64,000 bases of DNA from CAIWHR01 sp963734085 (GCA_963734085.1 CAVTFT010000015.1:77028-141027), one strand, 5' to 3'. Shown: positions 46,000 through 56,706, counted from the first letter of the stretch. The notes: a model not told the origin generated them from the sequence alone. Translations and numbers: made by a program.

Positions 46000-46098
46000 A
46001 TGAGCGGCGCCACCCGCACGAGCCTGCGCAACGTGGCCTACGGCATTCTGATCGGTGTCGCGATCATGGCCGTCCTCGTGATCTTGGGATTTGCATGA
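46000..46098 (+). CDS. 32-aa single-pass membrane protein
   Basis: This tiny frame has a strong GGAGGAA ribosome site and an ATGA overlap with the following PPIase gene. Its product is a short basic start followed by one hydrophobic helix (YGILIGVAIMAVLVILGFA). Coupling and ribosome site make real translation likely despite its size. Function unknown; membrane adaptors of this size often regulate a partner. Confidence 0.6.
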   Translation: MSGATRTSLRNVAYGILIGVAIMAVLVILGFA

Positions 46099-47012
46099 AG
46101 CGGCGACCCTCGTTCGCGATGCTACAGCGGTGGCTGCGCGAGCCGCTGCTGCACTTCCTGCTTGCCGGGCTCGCGGTCTTCGTCGTATTCCGTGCGCTCA
46201 ATCCTGCGTCGGTAGACCCCGCGTCGTCCAATGCGATCAGGCTCACGGACGACGACATTCGGCAGATGGCGGTGGCATGGGTCGCACAGGGACGATCCCC
46301 GCCGACCCCGGAGCAGATGCAAAACCTCGTGGAGATGAAGATCCACGAGGAGATCTTCTTCCGCGAAGCCCTCGCGCTGGGTCTCGACAAGAACGACACC
46401 ATCGTCAAGCGTCGACTGGCGCAGAAAATGGAGTTCCTGACCGAAGATGTTTCCGGCATCGATGAACCCGCTCGTGATGAACTCCGGGCGTGGTTCGCGA
46501 AGAACGCCGAGCGTTTCGCATCTGCGCCACGGGTTTCGTTTCACCACGTCTATTTCTCGCCCGATCGCCGCGGCACGCGCGCGCGCGAGGACGCGGCACG
46601 GTCGGTCGAGAAGCTTCGCGGCGCGCCCCGCGATTCGCCCATCGCGGCCGGACTTGGCGACCGGTTCATGTTCCAGGACGACTACGCGGATCGCTTGTTC
46701 GATCAACTGGCGAGCGTCTTCGGCTCTGCGTTCGCGCAGTCGCTGTTCGGGCTCGAATCCGGCTCGTGGCAGGGGCCGATCGAGTCCGGGTACGGATGGC
46801 ACCTCGTCTGGATCGATTCGGTCGCGCCAAAGCGCATCCCCGCCTTCGAGGAGGTCGAGCCGGAGGTCAAGCAGGAATGGATTGCCGAGCGCCGCGCCGA
46901 GGCGAAGCGCCAGACCTATCAAGCGATGCGCGCGCGCTACGAGGTGGTACTGCCCGAGGCGAGCGGCCGCCTGGCAGCCGCGACCGCCGTCGAGAAGACC
47001 AGCGCACGCTAA
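46095..47012 (+). CDS. Membrane-anchored parvulin-type peptidyl-prolyl isomerase
   Basis: This 305-aa protein has one N-terminal anchor (about 18-36), a SurA/PpiD-like helical region (about 40-130) and a PpiC-like domain (about 140-265) with VSFHHVYFSPD and YGWHLVWIDSV. It would help fold exported or outer-membrane proteins. It overlaps both its neighbours (ATGA, TAATG). Confidence 0.85.
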   Translation: MKRRPSFAMLQRWLREPLLHFLLAGLAVFVVFRALNPASVDPASSNAIRLTDDDIRQMAVAWVAQGRSPPTPEQMQNLVEMKIHEEIFFREALALGLDKNDTIVKRRLAQKMEFLTEDVSGIDEPARDELRAWFAKNAERFASAPRVSFHHVYFSPDRRGTRAREDAARSVEKLRGAPRDSPIAAGLGDRFMFQDDYADRLFDQLASVFGSAFAQSLFGLESGSWQGPIESGYGWHLVWIDSVAPKRIPAFEEVEPEVKQEWIAERRAEAKRQTYQAMRARYEVVLPEASGRLAAATAVEKTSAR

Positions 47013-48073
47013 TGGAGATTCCTGCGCAGCGTTGGCTCGTCGGTGCGCTGCTCTTGCTTACGAGCCTGGGCGCGGCAGCGTGCCCGCTTTGTCTCGCCTT
47101 CGCGCCGGCCATCACCGCGCAGTATCTCGTTTACGCGGACCGCTCGGCGCTCGCGTTGCCGGAGACCGACGGCAAGCGATTTCGCGTCGTCGAGGTGATT
47201 CGGGGCAAGCCGGTCGCCGGCAGCATCATCGAGGCCGACGAAGTGTTCAGGCTCGACGCTTCGAGCGCTACCGGCAGCAAGGCGCTGCTGCTGTTGCGGC
47301 AGAACGAATGGGCGGCCTGGGTTAGCTTCGGTGCGATCGACGTCTCGCGCGCCGACTGGCTGCGCGGGCTCGCGGCGGGCAAGCGCGCGAGCGACATGAG
47401 CGAGACCGATTGGCAGGCCCAGGTCGCTGCGCTGCTGCCTTTGCTCGAGGACCCGGACCCACTGGTGGCCGACATCGCCTATGGCGAGCTGGCGAGCGCC
47501 CCCTATGCGGCACTACGCACGCTGAAGCCGCGGCTCGATGCGCCGACGGTACGCCGCTGGGCCGACGATCCGCAACTGGCGAAGCGGCAGGCCCTGTACA
47601 CGCTGCTGCTCGGCATCGCCGGCGATGAAGGGGACGCGGTGCGTTACGAAAAGCGGCTCGCGACGGCGTGGAAGTCGAAGGATGCCGGGAACCTCGGCCC
47701 GATGCTGGCCGCCGATCTGGAACTGCGTGGCGCTTCGCGGATGGCGTGGATCGACGCGAAGTATATCCACGACCGCCATCGGACCACGGCGGAGCTCGAG
47801 GCGGCGCTGCTCGCCCTTTCCGTCCATGGCAACGCGAACGCCGCGGTCCCGCGCGAGCGGGTGATCCGCTCCTACCGCGCCTTCATGAAGGAACACAAGG
47901 CACTCGCGGGGTTCGTTGCCCAGGACTTGGCCGCATGGCAATACTGGGACGCGGTGCCCGAGTACCGCGCGCTCATGAGATCCGACGTTTCGCAGCACCC
48001 GGCGTCGCGGATTGCGATCGTCGCGTACTTGCAACAAGACCCCAGCGGTGCCGCCGCGGGCACCGCGCAATGA
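47012..48073 (+). CDS. Secreted hypothetical protein with CPLC motif and helical repeats
   Basis: This 353-aa protein has a signal peptide (LVGALLLLTSLGAAACPLC) with a CPLC motif right at its end, a short beta region, then helices with a HEAT-like look (DPLVADIAYGELASAPYAALRTLKPRL, about 145-330). It overlaps the PPIase stop by one base and the next start by four. No named family was recognised, although it recurs in this gene order in my recollection of related clusters. Confidence 0.75.
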   Translation: MEIPAQRWLVGALLLLTSLGAAACPLCLAFAPAITAQYLVYADRSALALPETDGKRFRVVEVIRGKPVAGSIIEADEVFRLDASSATGSKALLLLRQNEWAAWVSFGAIDVSRADWLRGLAAGKRASDMSETDWQAQVAALLPLLEDPDPLVADIAYGELASAPYAALRTLKPRLDAPTVRRWADDPQLAKRQALYTLLLGIAGDEGDAVRYEKRLATAWKSKDAGNLGPMLAADLELRGASRMAWIDAKYIHDRHRTTAELEAALLALSVHGNANAAVPRERVIRSYRAFMKEHKALAGFVAQDLAAWQYWDAVPEYRALMRSDVSQHPASRIAIVAYLQQDPSGAAAGTAQ

Positions 48074-49105
48074 AGCGTCGTCGCATCCTCCCCTGTATCG
48101 CGAGCAGGCTAAGGCCGCTCCTGGCGCTCGTCGTCGCGTTGCTGGTTTGCGCGACGAATGCCGTGGCGCACGAATCGCGCCCGGCCTATCTCGAAATCCG
48201 GCAGACGTCGCCGGAGCGCTACGAGCTCGTCTGGCGTACCCCCGTGCTCTCCGGCATGCGCTTGCCGGTCGATCTCACGCTGCCGGAAGGCGTGCGCAAT
48301 GTCACCGGTCCGCACACGCAGGAGCTGCCCGATTCGCTGGTCGAGCGGCGCGTGATCGAAGCGCCCGGCGGACTTACTGGCAAGCGGATCGAATTCGCGG
48401 GACTGCAGGCGACGATCACCGACGTGCTGGTGCGCGTACAGCTGCAGGACAGCGAGCACGCGACGACGCTGATCCATCCCTCCAAGCCGTGGATCGAGAT
48501 CGCCGCGCGAACCGGACCGCTCGCGGTCGCCGGCGCCTTCCTGCTGCACGGCGTCGAGCACATCCTGTTCGGCTACGACCATCTGCTGTTCGTCTTCGCG
48601 CTGATGTTGATCGTGCGCAGCACACGAGTGCTCCTGCTGGACGATCACGGCCTTCACGATCGCCCATTCGATCACGCTCGCGCTTGCGACGCTTGGCGTC
48701 GTCCACGTGCCCGGGCCGCCGGTCGAAGCCACGATCGCGCTCAGCATCCTTCTGCTTGCCGGGGAAATTCTTCACGCGCGGCGCGGCCGGCCGAGCCTGA
48801 CGGCGCGGTGGCCGTGGGTCGTCGCGTTCTCGTTCGGCCTGCTGCACGGATTCGGGTTCGCCGGCGCGCTGAGTGAGATCGGCCTGCCGCAGAACGAAGT
48901 GCCGCTCGCGCTCTTCGCCTTCAACGGCGGCGTCGAGCTCGGCCAGCTGCTGTTCATCGCCGTGGTGCTTGGGCTGCTCGCGCTCGTGAAGCGGCTTCCG
49001 CTGCCGCGAACGCTTGCGCAGCATGCGTTGCCCGCGGCGAGCTATGTCATCGGCACTTTGGCGGCGTTCTGGTTCGTCGAGCGCCTCGCGGGGTTCTGGA
49101 CCTGA
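48070..49105 (+). pseudogene. HupE/UreJ-family membrane protein, one frameshift
   Basis: The first part (signal peptide, periplasmic region, then GVEHILFGYDHLLFVFALMLIV) and the second (LLHGFGFAGALSEIGLP, FNGGVELGQLLF) together make a full HupE/UreJ_2-type protein of about 345 aa. They lie in different frames. One extra base around 48,631-48,638 explains the break: removing it gives the expected WTITAFTIAHSITLALA. HupE/UreJ proteins are thought to move metals such as nickel, but this branch is not well defined. Confidence 0.85.
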
Positions 49106-49175
49106 CACCGATGTGAGGCAGAAGCGGGCGGTAACCCCAGCAGCCCCGTGCATTCCGAGGGAGAGGAGAGCAGTC

Positions 49176-51390
49176 ATGTACAGAGTCGTTTCCATCGCGT
49201 CGTGCGTTCTCGCGCTCTTAGCGGCCTGGCCGGCGTTCGCGCAGAGAAATCCGGAGCGCAACGTCTATTACGGCGAGACGCACTTGCATACGAGCTGGTC
49301 GTTCGACGCGTTCGCGTTCGGTGACAGCGCCAACACGCCCGAAACGTTCTATCAGTACGCGCTTGGCAAGTCCGTGACCCATCCGGGTGGCTACCAGGTG
49401 AGGATCACCAAGCCGCTCGACTGGGGCGCTGCGACGGAGCACGCGGAGTACATGGGCATGATTCAGGAAGCGATGGATCCGAACTCGCCGTTGCGGCAGA
49501 ACTCGCCGCTCCTGAGCGGCGCGCTGAGGGTCGGGGCGCGCGAAGATCCGATGGTCGTGTTCAAGGCGCTCAACGTCACCATCGCCAAGGGGGTACAGGT
49601 CAAGGAGTTCACCGACCCGGCGGTGGTCGCCCCCGTCTGGAAGCGGATCGTCGACATCGCCGACAAGTACTATCAGCCCGGCAAGTTCACCACGTTCGCC
49701 GCCTACGAGTGGACGGCCACGCCCAATGCCAAGAACCTCCACCGCAACATCTTCTTCCTCGACTCGAAAAAGGTGCCGGCGGTGCCGTTCACGGCCGTCG
49801 ACTCCACCGACCCGCGCGAGCTCTGGAGCTGGATGGACAAGCAGCGGGCCGCTGGCAACGAAGTGCTGGCGATCTCGCACAACGCGAACCTGAGCGACGG
49901 CATCATGTTCCCGACAGAGGTGGACGACAAGGGCCGGCCGATCGACAAGGCTTATGCCGAGGCGCGGCTGCGCAACGAACCGTTGACGGAGGTGAAGCAG
50001 GTCAAGGGCGCAGTCGGAGACGACGCCGGGGCTTTCGCCCAACGACGGGTTCGCCGAACTACGAGGTCTTCGTCTGGCACATCCTGGGGGCGAAGGGTGG
50101 CCCGCCGCAGGACTACGGCAGCTACGTGCGGCAGGCGTACAAGGATGGCGTCGCGATGGAGCAGGCGCGAGGATACAACCCGTACAAGTTCGGCGTCGTG
50201 AGCGGATCCGACTCGCACGTCGGACCGTGCCCTACCGCCAGGAAGAACTTCTTCGGCGTGCATGGGACCGTCGAGCGACACGGCCGAGAAGCGCGTTGAC
50301 GGGGCGACGGTGCTGGGCCTCAACAGCCTGTGGGTCACCCCCGCGGGATTGAGCGCGGTGTGGGCCGAGGAGAACACGCGCGAGGCGATCTTCGCCGCGA
50401 TGAAGCGCAAGGAGACCTATTCCACGCAGCGGCGTGCGCATCCCCGTGCGCTTCTTCGGCGGCTGGGCGCTCGATGCCGGATTGCTGAAGCAGAAGGACT
50501 GGGTGAAGACCGCCTATGCGAGGGGCGTGCCGATGGGCGCCGACCTGCCGGCGCCGGAGGGCAAAGCGCCGACGTTCGTCGTCTGGGCGGTGAAGGATCC
50601 CGACGAGCGGCAACCTCGACCGCATCCAGATCGTCAAGGGCTGTGAGCGAGCGGCGAGCTCGAGAAGGTCTACGACGTCGCATGGGCGGCGACCGCAAGG
50701 TCGCGGGCGGACGGGCAAGGTGCCGCCGGTCGGCAACGGTCGCCGTCGAGAGGGGCACCTACACGAACAGCATCGGCGCGGTCGGAGCTTAAAGCCGTGT
50801 GGACCGACCCGATTTCGATCCGGGCCTCGACGCGTTCTATTACGCCCGCGTGCTGAGATCCCGACTCCGCGCTGGAGCACGATCCAGGCGGCGAAGCTCG
50901 GACAGTTGCCGCCGCCCGGCGCAGGTTTCCGCCGGCAATCCAGGAGCGCGCGTGGAGTTCGCCGATCTGGTACACGCCGAGCGCCGAGGCGCGCAAGGCC
51001 ACCAAGCCCGGCATGACGGTGGCCGATCTGAAGCAGCAGGGAGCGGCGGCGCTCACCGATGCGCAGCTCAGGGAGTTCGTCATCGGCAAGACGGTCAACG
51101 TGCGCAACACCGTCACCGGACAGCGCTTCGAGATCCTCTACGGCGCAACGGGGCGGCGGCTGGTGACCGCGGTCGACGGAAGGCCGTCGGAGATGGCGCT
51201 TCGGGAGGCGGGCGAGCTGTTCCACGCTGGCGACGTTCAGTACGAGATTCACGACGGACGCCTCGTTACCAACATCTGACGGCACACCGTTCGAAGTTAC
51301 CGTGTACAAGCCGGGCGATCGATACGTGGCCTCGCGCAGCAACGAATTCGGCTACGTCAACTACGAAGGGTCGAGCCGGCTCGGCAGTGA
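49176..51390 (+). pseudogene. DUF3604 protein, multiply frameshifted
   Basis: A signal peptide (LALLAAWPAFAQ) and an intact N-terminal 285 codons with NVYYGETHLHTSWSFDAF (PHP-like His motif) and DWGAATEHAEYMG are followed by the rest of a DUF3604 protein. That remainder is scattered over all three frames: NYEVFVWHILGAKGGPP, GSDSHVG, VRFFGGWALDAGLL, GTYTNSIGAV, IPTPRWSTIQAAKLG. At least eight single-base shifts are needed. DUF3604 proteins are predicted PHP-type metal-dependent hydrolases. A ribosome site (GAGAGGAG) is present. Confidence 0.85.
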
Positions 51391-51400
51391 GGGGGATTCG

Positions 51401-51479
51401 ATGAAACGAGCACTGATTGGGATTGCCGGCACTCCTCCTTTGCGGCGGCTTCTCCCTTCTGATCCGCAGATCCAGATGA
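51401..51479 (+). pseudogene. Possible tiny membrane peptide, frameshifted
   Basis: A strong GAGGGGG precedes ATGAAACGAGCACTG. After one base shift the frame reads MKRALIGIAG and then LLLCGGFSLLIRR before a stop. It fits a short single-helix or lipoprotein-like peptide between the DUF3604 and FadL-like genes, in a stretch full of similar shifts. Confidence 0.3.
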
Positions 51480-51493
51480 AACGGAGACCAACG

Positions 51494-52826
51494 ATGTTCA
51501 GCAAAGGTACACGCCGGTCAGCGCCCGAACGTGCAGTGCTCACCGCTTCGCTAGCTCTCACCGGGGCGCTGTCAGGTCCCGCCTTGGCCGGCGGAATGAT
51601 GGCCTACGAGCTGGGCACCGCCGACGTGGGACTGCCTCGGCGGGCTACAACGCCCGCGCGCAGGACGTCTCCACCGTGTTTACGAATCCGGCCGGCATGA
51701 CGCGCCTTGCGGGCAATCAGTTCCTGGTGTCGGGCCAGCTGTTCTGGAGCAACACGAAGTTCTCGATTGGCTCCGGAACGTCGCCAGGGCTTGGCAGCGA
51801 CGATGGGGGTTACGCCGTCGGCCACGATGGCTGGTTTCCGGCGGCGGTGCGTTCGCGAGCTACACCGTGTCGCCGGACGTGAAGGTCGGATTCGCGCTTG
51901 CGGGCAACGTCGGCGGCGTGCTCAATTACAACAACGACTGGGCCGGGCGCTATTACGTTCAGCAGACGTGGATCGTCGGCTTGTCCTTGCTGCCTACGGT
52001 GGCCTGGAAGGTCAACGACAAGCTTTCGCTCGGCGCGTCGCTCAATGCGATGTACGGCGTCTACAAGACCAACGTCGCCATCAACAACATCGATCCGGCC
52101 TTCGGCGACGGCCGGCTCAAGATGAAGGACGAGACCTGGGGCTGGGGCGCCAATCTGGGGCTTCTCTACGAATTCACCCCGGCAACGCGGCTCGGACTAA
52201 CGTGGAGTTCGCAGGTGAACCTGAACTTCAAACACCGCTGGAGTTCACGGGGCTCGCTCCGGGTGTGAGCGCGGCGCTGGCAAGGCTGGGTTGCTGAACT
52301 CGAGCCTCGCGATCGGGATCGAGATACCCGCAGACCAGCGATGGTGAGCCTCTTCACCCAGATGGACGACCGCTGGGCGTTGCTCGGCAGCTACGGCTGG
52401 CAGCAGTGGTCCAAGTTCGGCCAGGTCGAGATCGGCATCGACGACTCGACCAATCCGACCAGCCTCACGACGGACATTCCGTTCAAGGACACCTGGCATC
52501 TTGCCGGAGGGGCGCAGTATCGACTCAGCGATCCGTGGCTGCTCAACTTCGGGATCGCGTACGACTCGGGCTTCCAGCAGAGCAGCTCGCAGATCTCGCC
52601 GCTCCTGCCGATCAACTCGGCGTGGCGTTTCGGCGTGGGCGGACAGCAGCAGCTGAGCAAGACATCGTTCTGGGGCCTGTCGGCGCCGAATACCTCTACG
52701 GCGGGACGCTGAAGACCGACAGTGCACTCGAAGCCCGTCGCCCTGGGCGGCCGCGGCGACCTCGTCGGCTCATACAACAACGCCGGCGTAATCTTCTTCG
52801 GCGCCTACTACAACAAGGCATTTTGA
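51494..52826 (+). pseudogene. OmpP1/FadL-family outer-membrane protein, multiply frameshifted
   Basis: The N-terminal signal plus AYELGTADVGLAS-type start is followed (after a shift) by TVFTNPAGMTRLAGNQ, the FadL hallmark, and by barrel strands VKVGFALAGNVGGVLNYNNDW, LGLLYEFTPATRLGLTW and WHLAGGAQYRLSDPWLLNFG. About seven single-base shifts separate these blocks. FadL proteins import hydrophobic compounds such as fatty acids or aromatics. Confidence 0.85.
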
Positions 52827-52846
52827 CGAAGCCTCTGCGAGGACGG

Positions 52847-53548
52847 ATGCGCACAAGGGTCCCGTTGGCATCACGCCGGCACAGGTTCGCGCTGCTGCTG
52901 GCGCTGCTGCTCGTCTCGCTTGCGATTCAGTCGTTCGACGCGCGCCCAGGAGCCGGGGGATTGCTTTCCGATGCATCGCGAACGGTGCTCGGCGTCGTCC
53001 TCTTTGTCGTTGTCTTCGAACACAAGCGCGAACGAGCCGCAATGGCGATAATTCTCGCACTCATCGTCACGATCGGCTGGGGCCGGCGCCTTCTCGCCGC
53101 GAGCCTTGATCACACGGTGTCGCTGGGCGCCGACGTACTGACGGCGCTGTATCTCTGGTTCGCGGTTTGGGTGATCCTGCGCGAGTTGTTCCGCCAGACG
53201 GCCGGCGCCGAGAACGTGCTCGGCGCGATCTGCGGCTACCTCATTGCCGGTGACGCCTGGACGCGCGTGAACATGATCGCGTACTTGCTCGCGCCGGCGA
53301 CCTACACCTTTAGCCCGGACGTCTCCGCGCTTCTCGCCGATTGGCACGGTCGCCTCGCCCTGTTTTCACATTACAGCTTCGCGCAGATGCTGACGATCGG
53401 TTACGCGGACGTGACGCCGGTGCGCGCACCGGCGACGACGTTGAGTCTGCTCGGCGCCTTGTTCGGACTGTTCTACACCGCCGTGGTCGTGTCGCAGTTC
53501 GTCGGCCTCGCTCAGTCCAGAGGCCGCGAAATGCCGGGTGATCGATGA
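52847..53548 (+). CDS. Two-pore-helix ion-channel-like protein
   Basis: This intact 233-aa membrane protein has about five hydrophobic segments and a late pore motif FAQMLTIGYADVTPV. That motif matches the TxGYxD selectivity filter of K+ channels, flanked by the final transmembrane helix (SLLGALFGLFYTAVVVSQFV). It starts 20 bp after the FadL-like stop. It is the only undamaged gene between 48.6 and 56.7 kb. Confidence 0.8.
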   Translation: MRTRVPLASRRHRFALLLALLLVSLAIQSFDARPGAGGLLSDASRTVLGVVLFVVVFEHKRERAAMAIILALIVTIGWGRRLLAASLDHTVSLGADVLTALYLWFAVWVILRELFRQTAGAENVLGAICGYLIAGDAWTRVNMIAYLLAPATYTFSPDVSALLADWHGRLALFSHYSFAQMLTIGYADVTPVRAPATTLSLLGALFGLFYTAVVVSQFVGLAQSRGREMPGDR

Positions 53549-53660
53549 TGGTCGTGCGCCTGACCATCCCGGTTGCAACGAATAGCACCCACGTGATGCT
53601 GGTGGGCGCCTGCCACCGCACCCGATCCTGAATTGGTCGATTAAAAAGGGAGTGAGATCC

Positions 53661-55028
53661 ATGACGACGCAATTTCCCGGCACACCTCGCGATGCATCCA
53701 CCGATGGTTGATTCTTGTACCGGCCGCGCTGTTCGTTGCCGGCTGCGCGACACACGAACCCGATGATGCCGTCGCCCAACCTCTACACGGGCGCGCAATG
53801 CGAAGCCTCTGTTCGGCGATCTGCCGGCAAACCGGCGTACGCCGCCGCTCGAGCTTCTCTATCTCACGGACCGTACGCCGCCCCAGAAGCCGGATGATCC
53901 TGTCCCGTATACCTCCAACCGCTCGCGGTCGATGGCGTTCGGGATCACGACGGTGGAGTTCGGCGACAACGTCACCTGGGAGACGCTGGTCAAGCAGAGC
54001 ACCGCCGTGGAGCGCTCGCCCGAGATCGATACCAAGCTCGGCGCCACCACCGAGCTTGGCCGCTTCCCGCCGATTCCCTACCAGATCACCGTGACGCCGG
54101 CGGGGCTGACGCGCGCGCGCGCGATCTCGACGCGCACGCGCAGGCCGAGAAATCGTTCCAGGACGAGCTCGCGCGCCGACTCGCCGCTTCGCCGCGCAAG
54201 GAAGTGGTCCTGTTCGTCCACGGGTACGCCAACACGTTCCAGGACGCGGCGCTCACCGATGGGCGAGCTCTGCCACTTTCTCGGTCGCGAATTCGTGTGC
54301 GCGATCTTCACCTGGCCGGCAGGCGGCTCGAAGGGCGCGTTCTTCGGCTACGACGTCGATCGCGAATCGAGCGAGTTCGCGGTCGAGCACTTGCGCAAGG
54401 CGCTGCGGATGGTTGCCGATACCCCGGGACTTCGAGAGGCTGCATCTGCATCGCTCACAGCCGGGGTACCGATGTCCTCGCCACCGCGCTCTCCGAGCTC
54501 AGCGTGGAGGCGTACATCGGCCGGAAGACGGTCGGCGAGCGCTTCAAGATCGGCAACGTGATCCTCGCTGCGCCCGACATCGACGCCGACGTGGCGCCCA
54601 CCAAGATCTTCAAGGTGCTGTCGGACCCCGACCTGCCCTACGGCAGCGCGCCGGACCCGGAAGTCGTCATCAGGCCCACGCCCGGCTTTCACCTGACGAT
54701 GTACGTCTCGCCCGACGACAAAGCCCTCGCCACATCGGGATGGCTCTTCGGCAGCCTGGCGCGCTTCGGGCGGGTCAATGCCGCGATGTTTTCGCCGAAG
54801 GACATCGCCGAAGCCCGAAAGGCGGCGCTCTTCGACGTGGTTCAGGTGACGGACGTCTCCGGCTTCATCGGCCACAGCTACTTCCATGACGATCCGCGCG
54901 TGAGCGCCGACATCGTCGCGCTTTTGCGCTATGGACTGAAGCCCAACGACAGCGGACGGCCGCTGGTGGAGATCGCCAAGCCGTTCTATCGGGTGCGCAC
55001 GCCGGAGGAGATCGCGGCGGGCAAGTGA
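53661..55028 (+). pseudogene. Alpha/beta-hydrolase lipoprotein (DUF900-like), multiply frameshifted
   Basis: A lipoprotein signal (LILVPAALFVAGC) is followed by blocks in different frames: PLELLYLTDRTPP, MAFGITTVEFGDNVTWETL, VVLFVHGYANTFQDA (oxyanion HGY), FVCAIFTWPAGGSKGAFFGY, IAHSRGTDVLATAL (nucleophile Ser) and an intact last 190 codons. These are the order and motifs of DUF900-type alpha/beta hydrolases. GGGAG precedes the ATG at 53661. At least six shifts. Confidence 0.8.
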
Positions 55029-55099
55029 CGCCTGCGGCTAAGAGGGGCGGCTGTTCTGCCGATCGTTGCAACGCTCATGACAAGACCTGAGGAGACAAG

Positions 55100-55683
55100 A
55101 TGCAATCACATATAAAACGAATTCTGATCTCGGCATTCGCAGTCGCGGCGTTGGGCGCGGGTGTCGCGCACGGCAAGGAATGCAAGGGCGTCAACTTTCC
55201 CGACCAGGCCCAGGTCGAAGGCAGCAATCTGACGCTGAACGGTCTCGGCTTGCGCCAGGCGACCTTTCAAGGTCAATGTCTACGTTGCCGCGCTCTACGT
55301 CGCGAAGACATCGAGCGACCCGAACGCGATGCTGGGATCGAGTACCCCGAGCGAACTTGATCCTCCAGTTCGTGCGCAACGTCGGCGCCGACGATCTCCG
55401 CAAGGGATGGGACGAGGGCTTCGAGAAGAATTCCAAGGCGCAGCTTGCCGGCGCTGAAGGAGCGCATCGCGATGCTCAACGGCTGGATGGCCGATGTGAA
55501 ATCCGGGCAGCGGCTGACGTTCATTCACAAGCCGGGCGCGGGAATCCAGGTGAATGTGAACGGCGCGGTGAAAGGACGATCAAGGGCGACGATTTCGCCA
55601 AAGCCTTCCTGTCGATCTGGCTGGGTAGCGATCCGCCGAACCCGGAAATCAAGGCCGGGCTCCTCGGCGGCGCCTGCGGCTAG
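55100..55683 (+). pseudogene. Chalcone-isomerase-like secreted protein, frameshifted
   Basis: A signal peptide (ISAFAVAALGAGVAHG) and then the bacterial chalcone-isomerase-like fold: LTLNGLGLRQATF, VNVYVAALYVAKTSSDPNA, LILQFVRNVGADDLRKGWDEGF and DDFAKAFLSIWLGSDPP. Three or more one-base shifts split it. Bacterial members are usually not true chalcone isomerases and may bind fatty acids. Confidence 0.8.
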
Positions 55684-55694
55684 ACGCAGCGGCG

Positions 55695-56696
55695 ATGCGC
55701 GATGCTTCGCCGAACATCGTTGCGGTTGGATCCGTCGTGCGCGATCTGCTGCGGACGTTGATCGCTGGTATGCAGGCCGTATCGGCGCTGACCCGTTCTG
55801 GCGCCGAAGCGGTCGTCGGGCTGTGCCTTCGCGGCGGTCGCGGCGAGCGCGGCCGCGCAGGATCTCGAGCCAAGGTCCTACTCGAATACGCCGGTCGGCC
55901 TCAACTTCCTGGTCGGCAGGATATTCGTATACTCCAGGGGCGCGACGCCTCGATCCGACGGTGCCCTCACGAACGCCGACATCCGCGTCAACGGCGCGAC
56001 GCTCGCCTACGCGCGCTCGATGGACCTTTGGGGCAAGTCCGGCAAATTCGACATCGTGGTGCCCTACGGGTGGCTTTCGGGCAGCGCGGAGTTTGCCGGT
56101 CAACCCCACGAGCGCAAGATTTACGGGTTCGGCGATCCGCGATTTCATGCTGTCGGTCAATTTCTACGGCGCGCCGGCGCTTTCGCTCAAAGAGTTACGC
56201 GGATTACCGGCAGGACCTCATCATCGGCGCGAGCCTGTACGTATGGGCGCCGTGGGGCCAGTACGACCCGAGCAAGCTCGTCAATATCGGCACCAACCGC
56301 TGGGCGTTCAAGACCGAACTGGGGGTCTCCAAGGCAGTAGACGCCTGGACACTGGAGCTTATTCCGGGCGGTGACTTTTTTCAGCGACAACACGAATTTT
56401 CTGGGGGCCAGACCCGCTCGCAGGATCCGCTCTACTCGGTGCAGGCGCACGTAATCTACGGCTTCGCATCCGGCGTATGGGTCGCGCTCGACGGGACTTA
56501 CTACACCGGCGGGCAGACCAGTCTCAATGGCACGCCGGACGCCGACAGGCAGTCGAACTCGCGGGCCGGGCTGACACTCGCCTTGCCGGTGGACCGAAAC
56601 AATTCCGTCAAGCTCTATGCCAACACTGGCGTATCCACACGCACCGGCAGCAGCTTCAATACTTTCGGGGTGGCTTGGCAGTATCGTTGGTATTGA
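55695..56696 (+). pseudogene. Phenol-MetA/SphA-type outer-membrane transporter, frameshifted
   Basis: The C-terminal 160 codons read cleanly as a beta-barrel (LIIGASLYVWAPWGQYDPSKL, HVIYGFASGVWVALDGTYYTGG, ending NTFGVAWQYRWY with a terminal aromatic). Upstream blocks, EPRSYSNTPVGLNFLV and SMDLWGKSGKFDIVVPYGWLSGSAEF, are in other frames. It matches the MetA-pathway-of-phenol-degradation family by pattern. The true start is unclear. Confidence 0.75.
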
Positions 56697-56706
56697 TTCG
56701 GGCGGC

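Noticed and set aside
47322..47628. Short overlapping frames on both strands inside the CPLC protein gene
   Set aside because: They have no signal, domain or ribosome site; the 353-aa frame is coupled at both ends to its neighbours.
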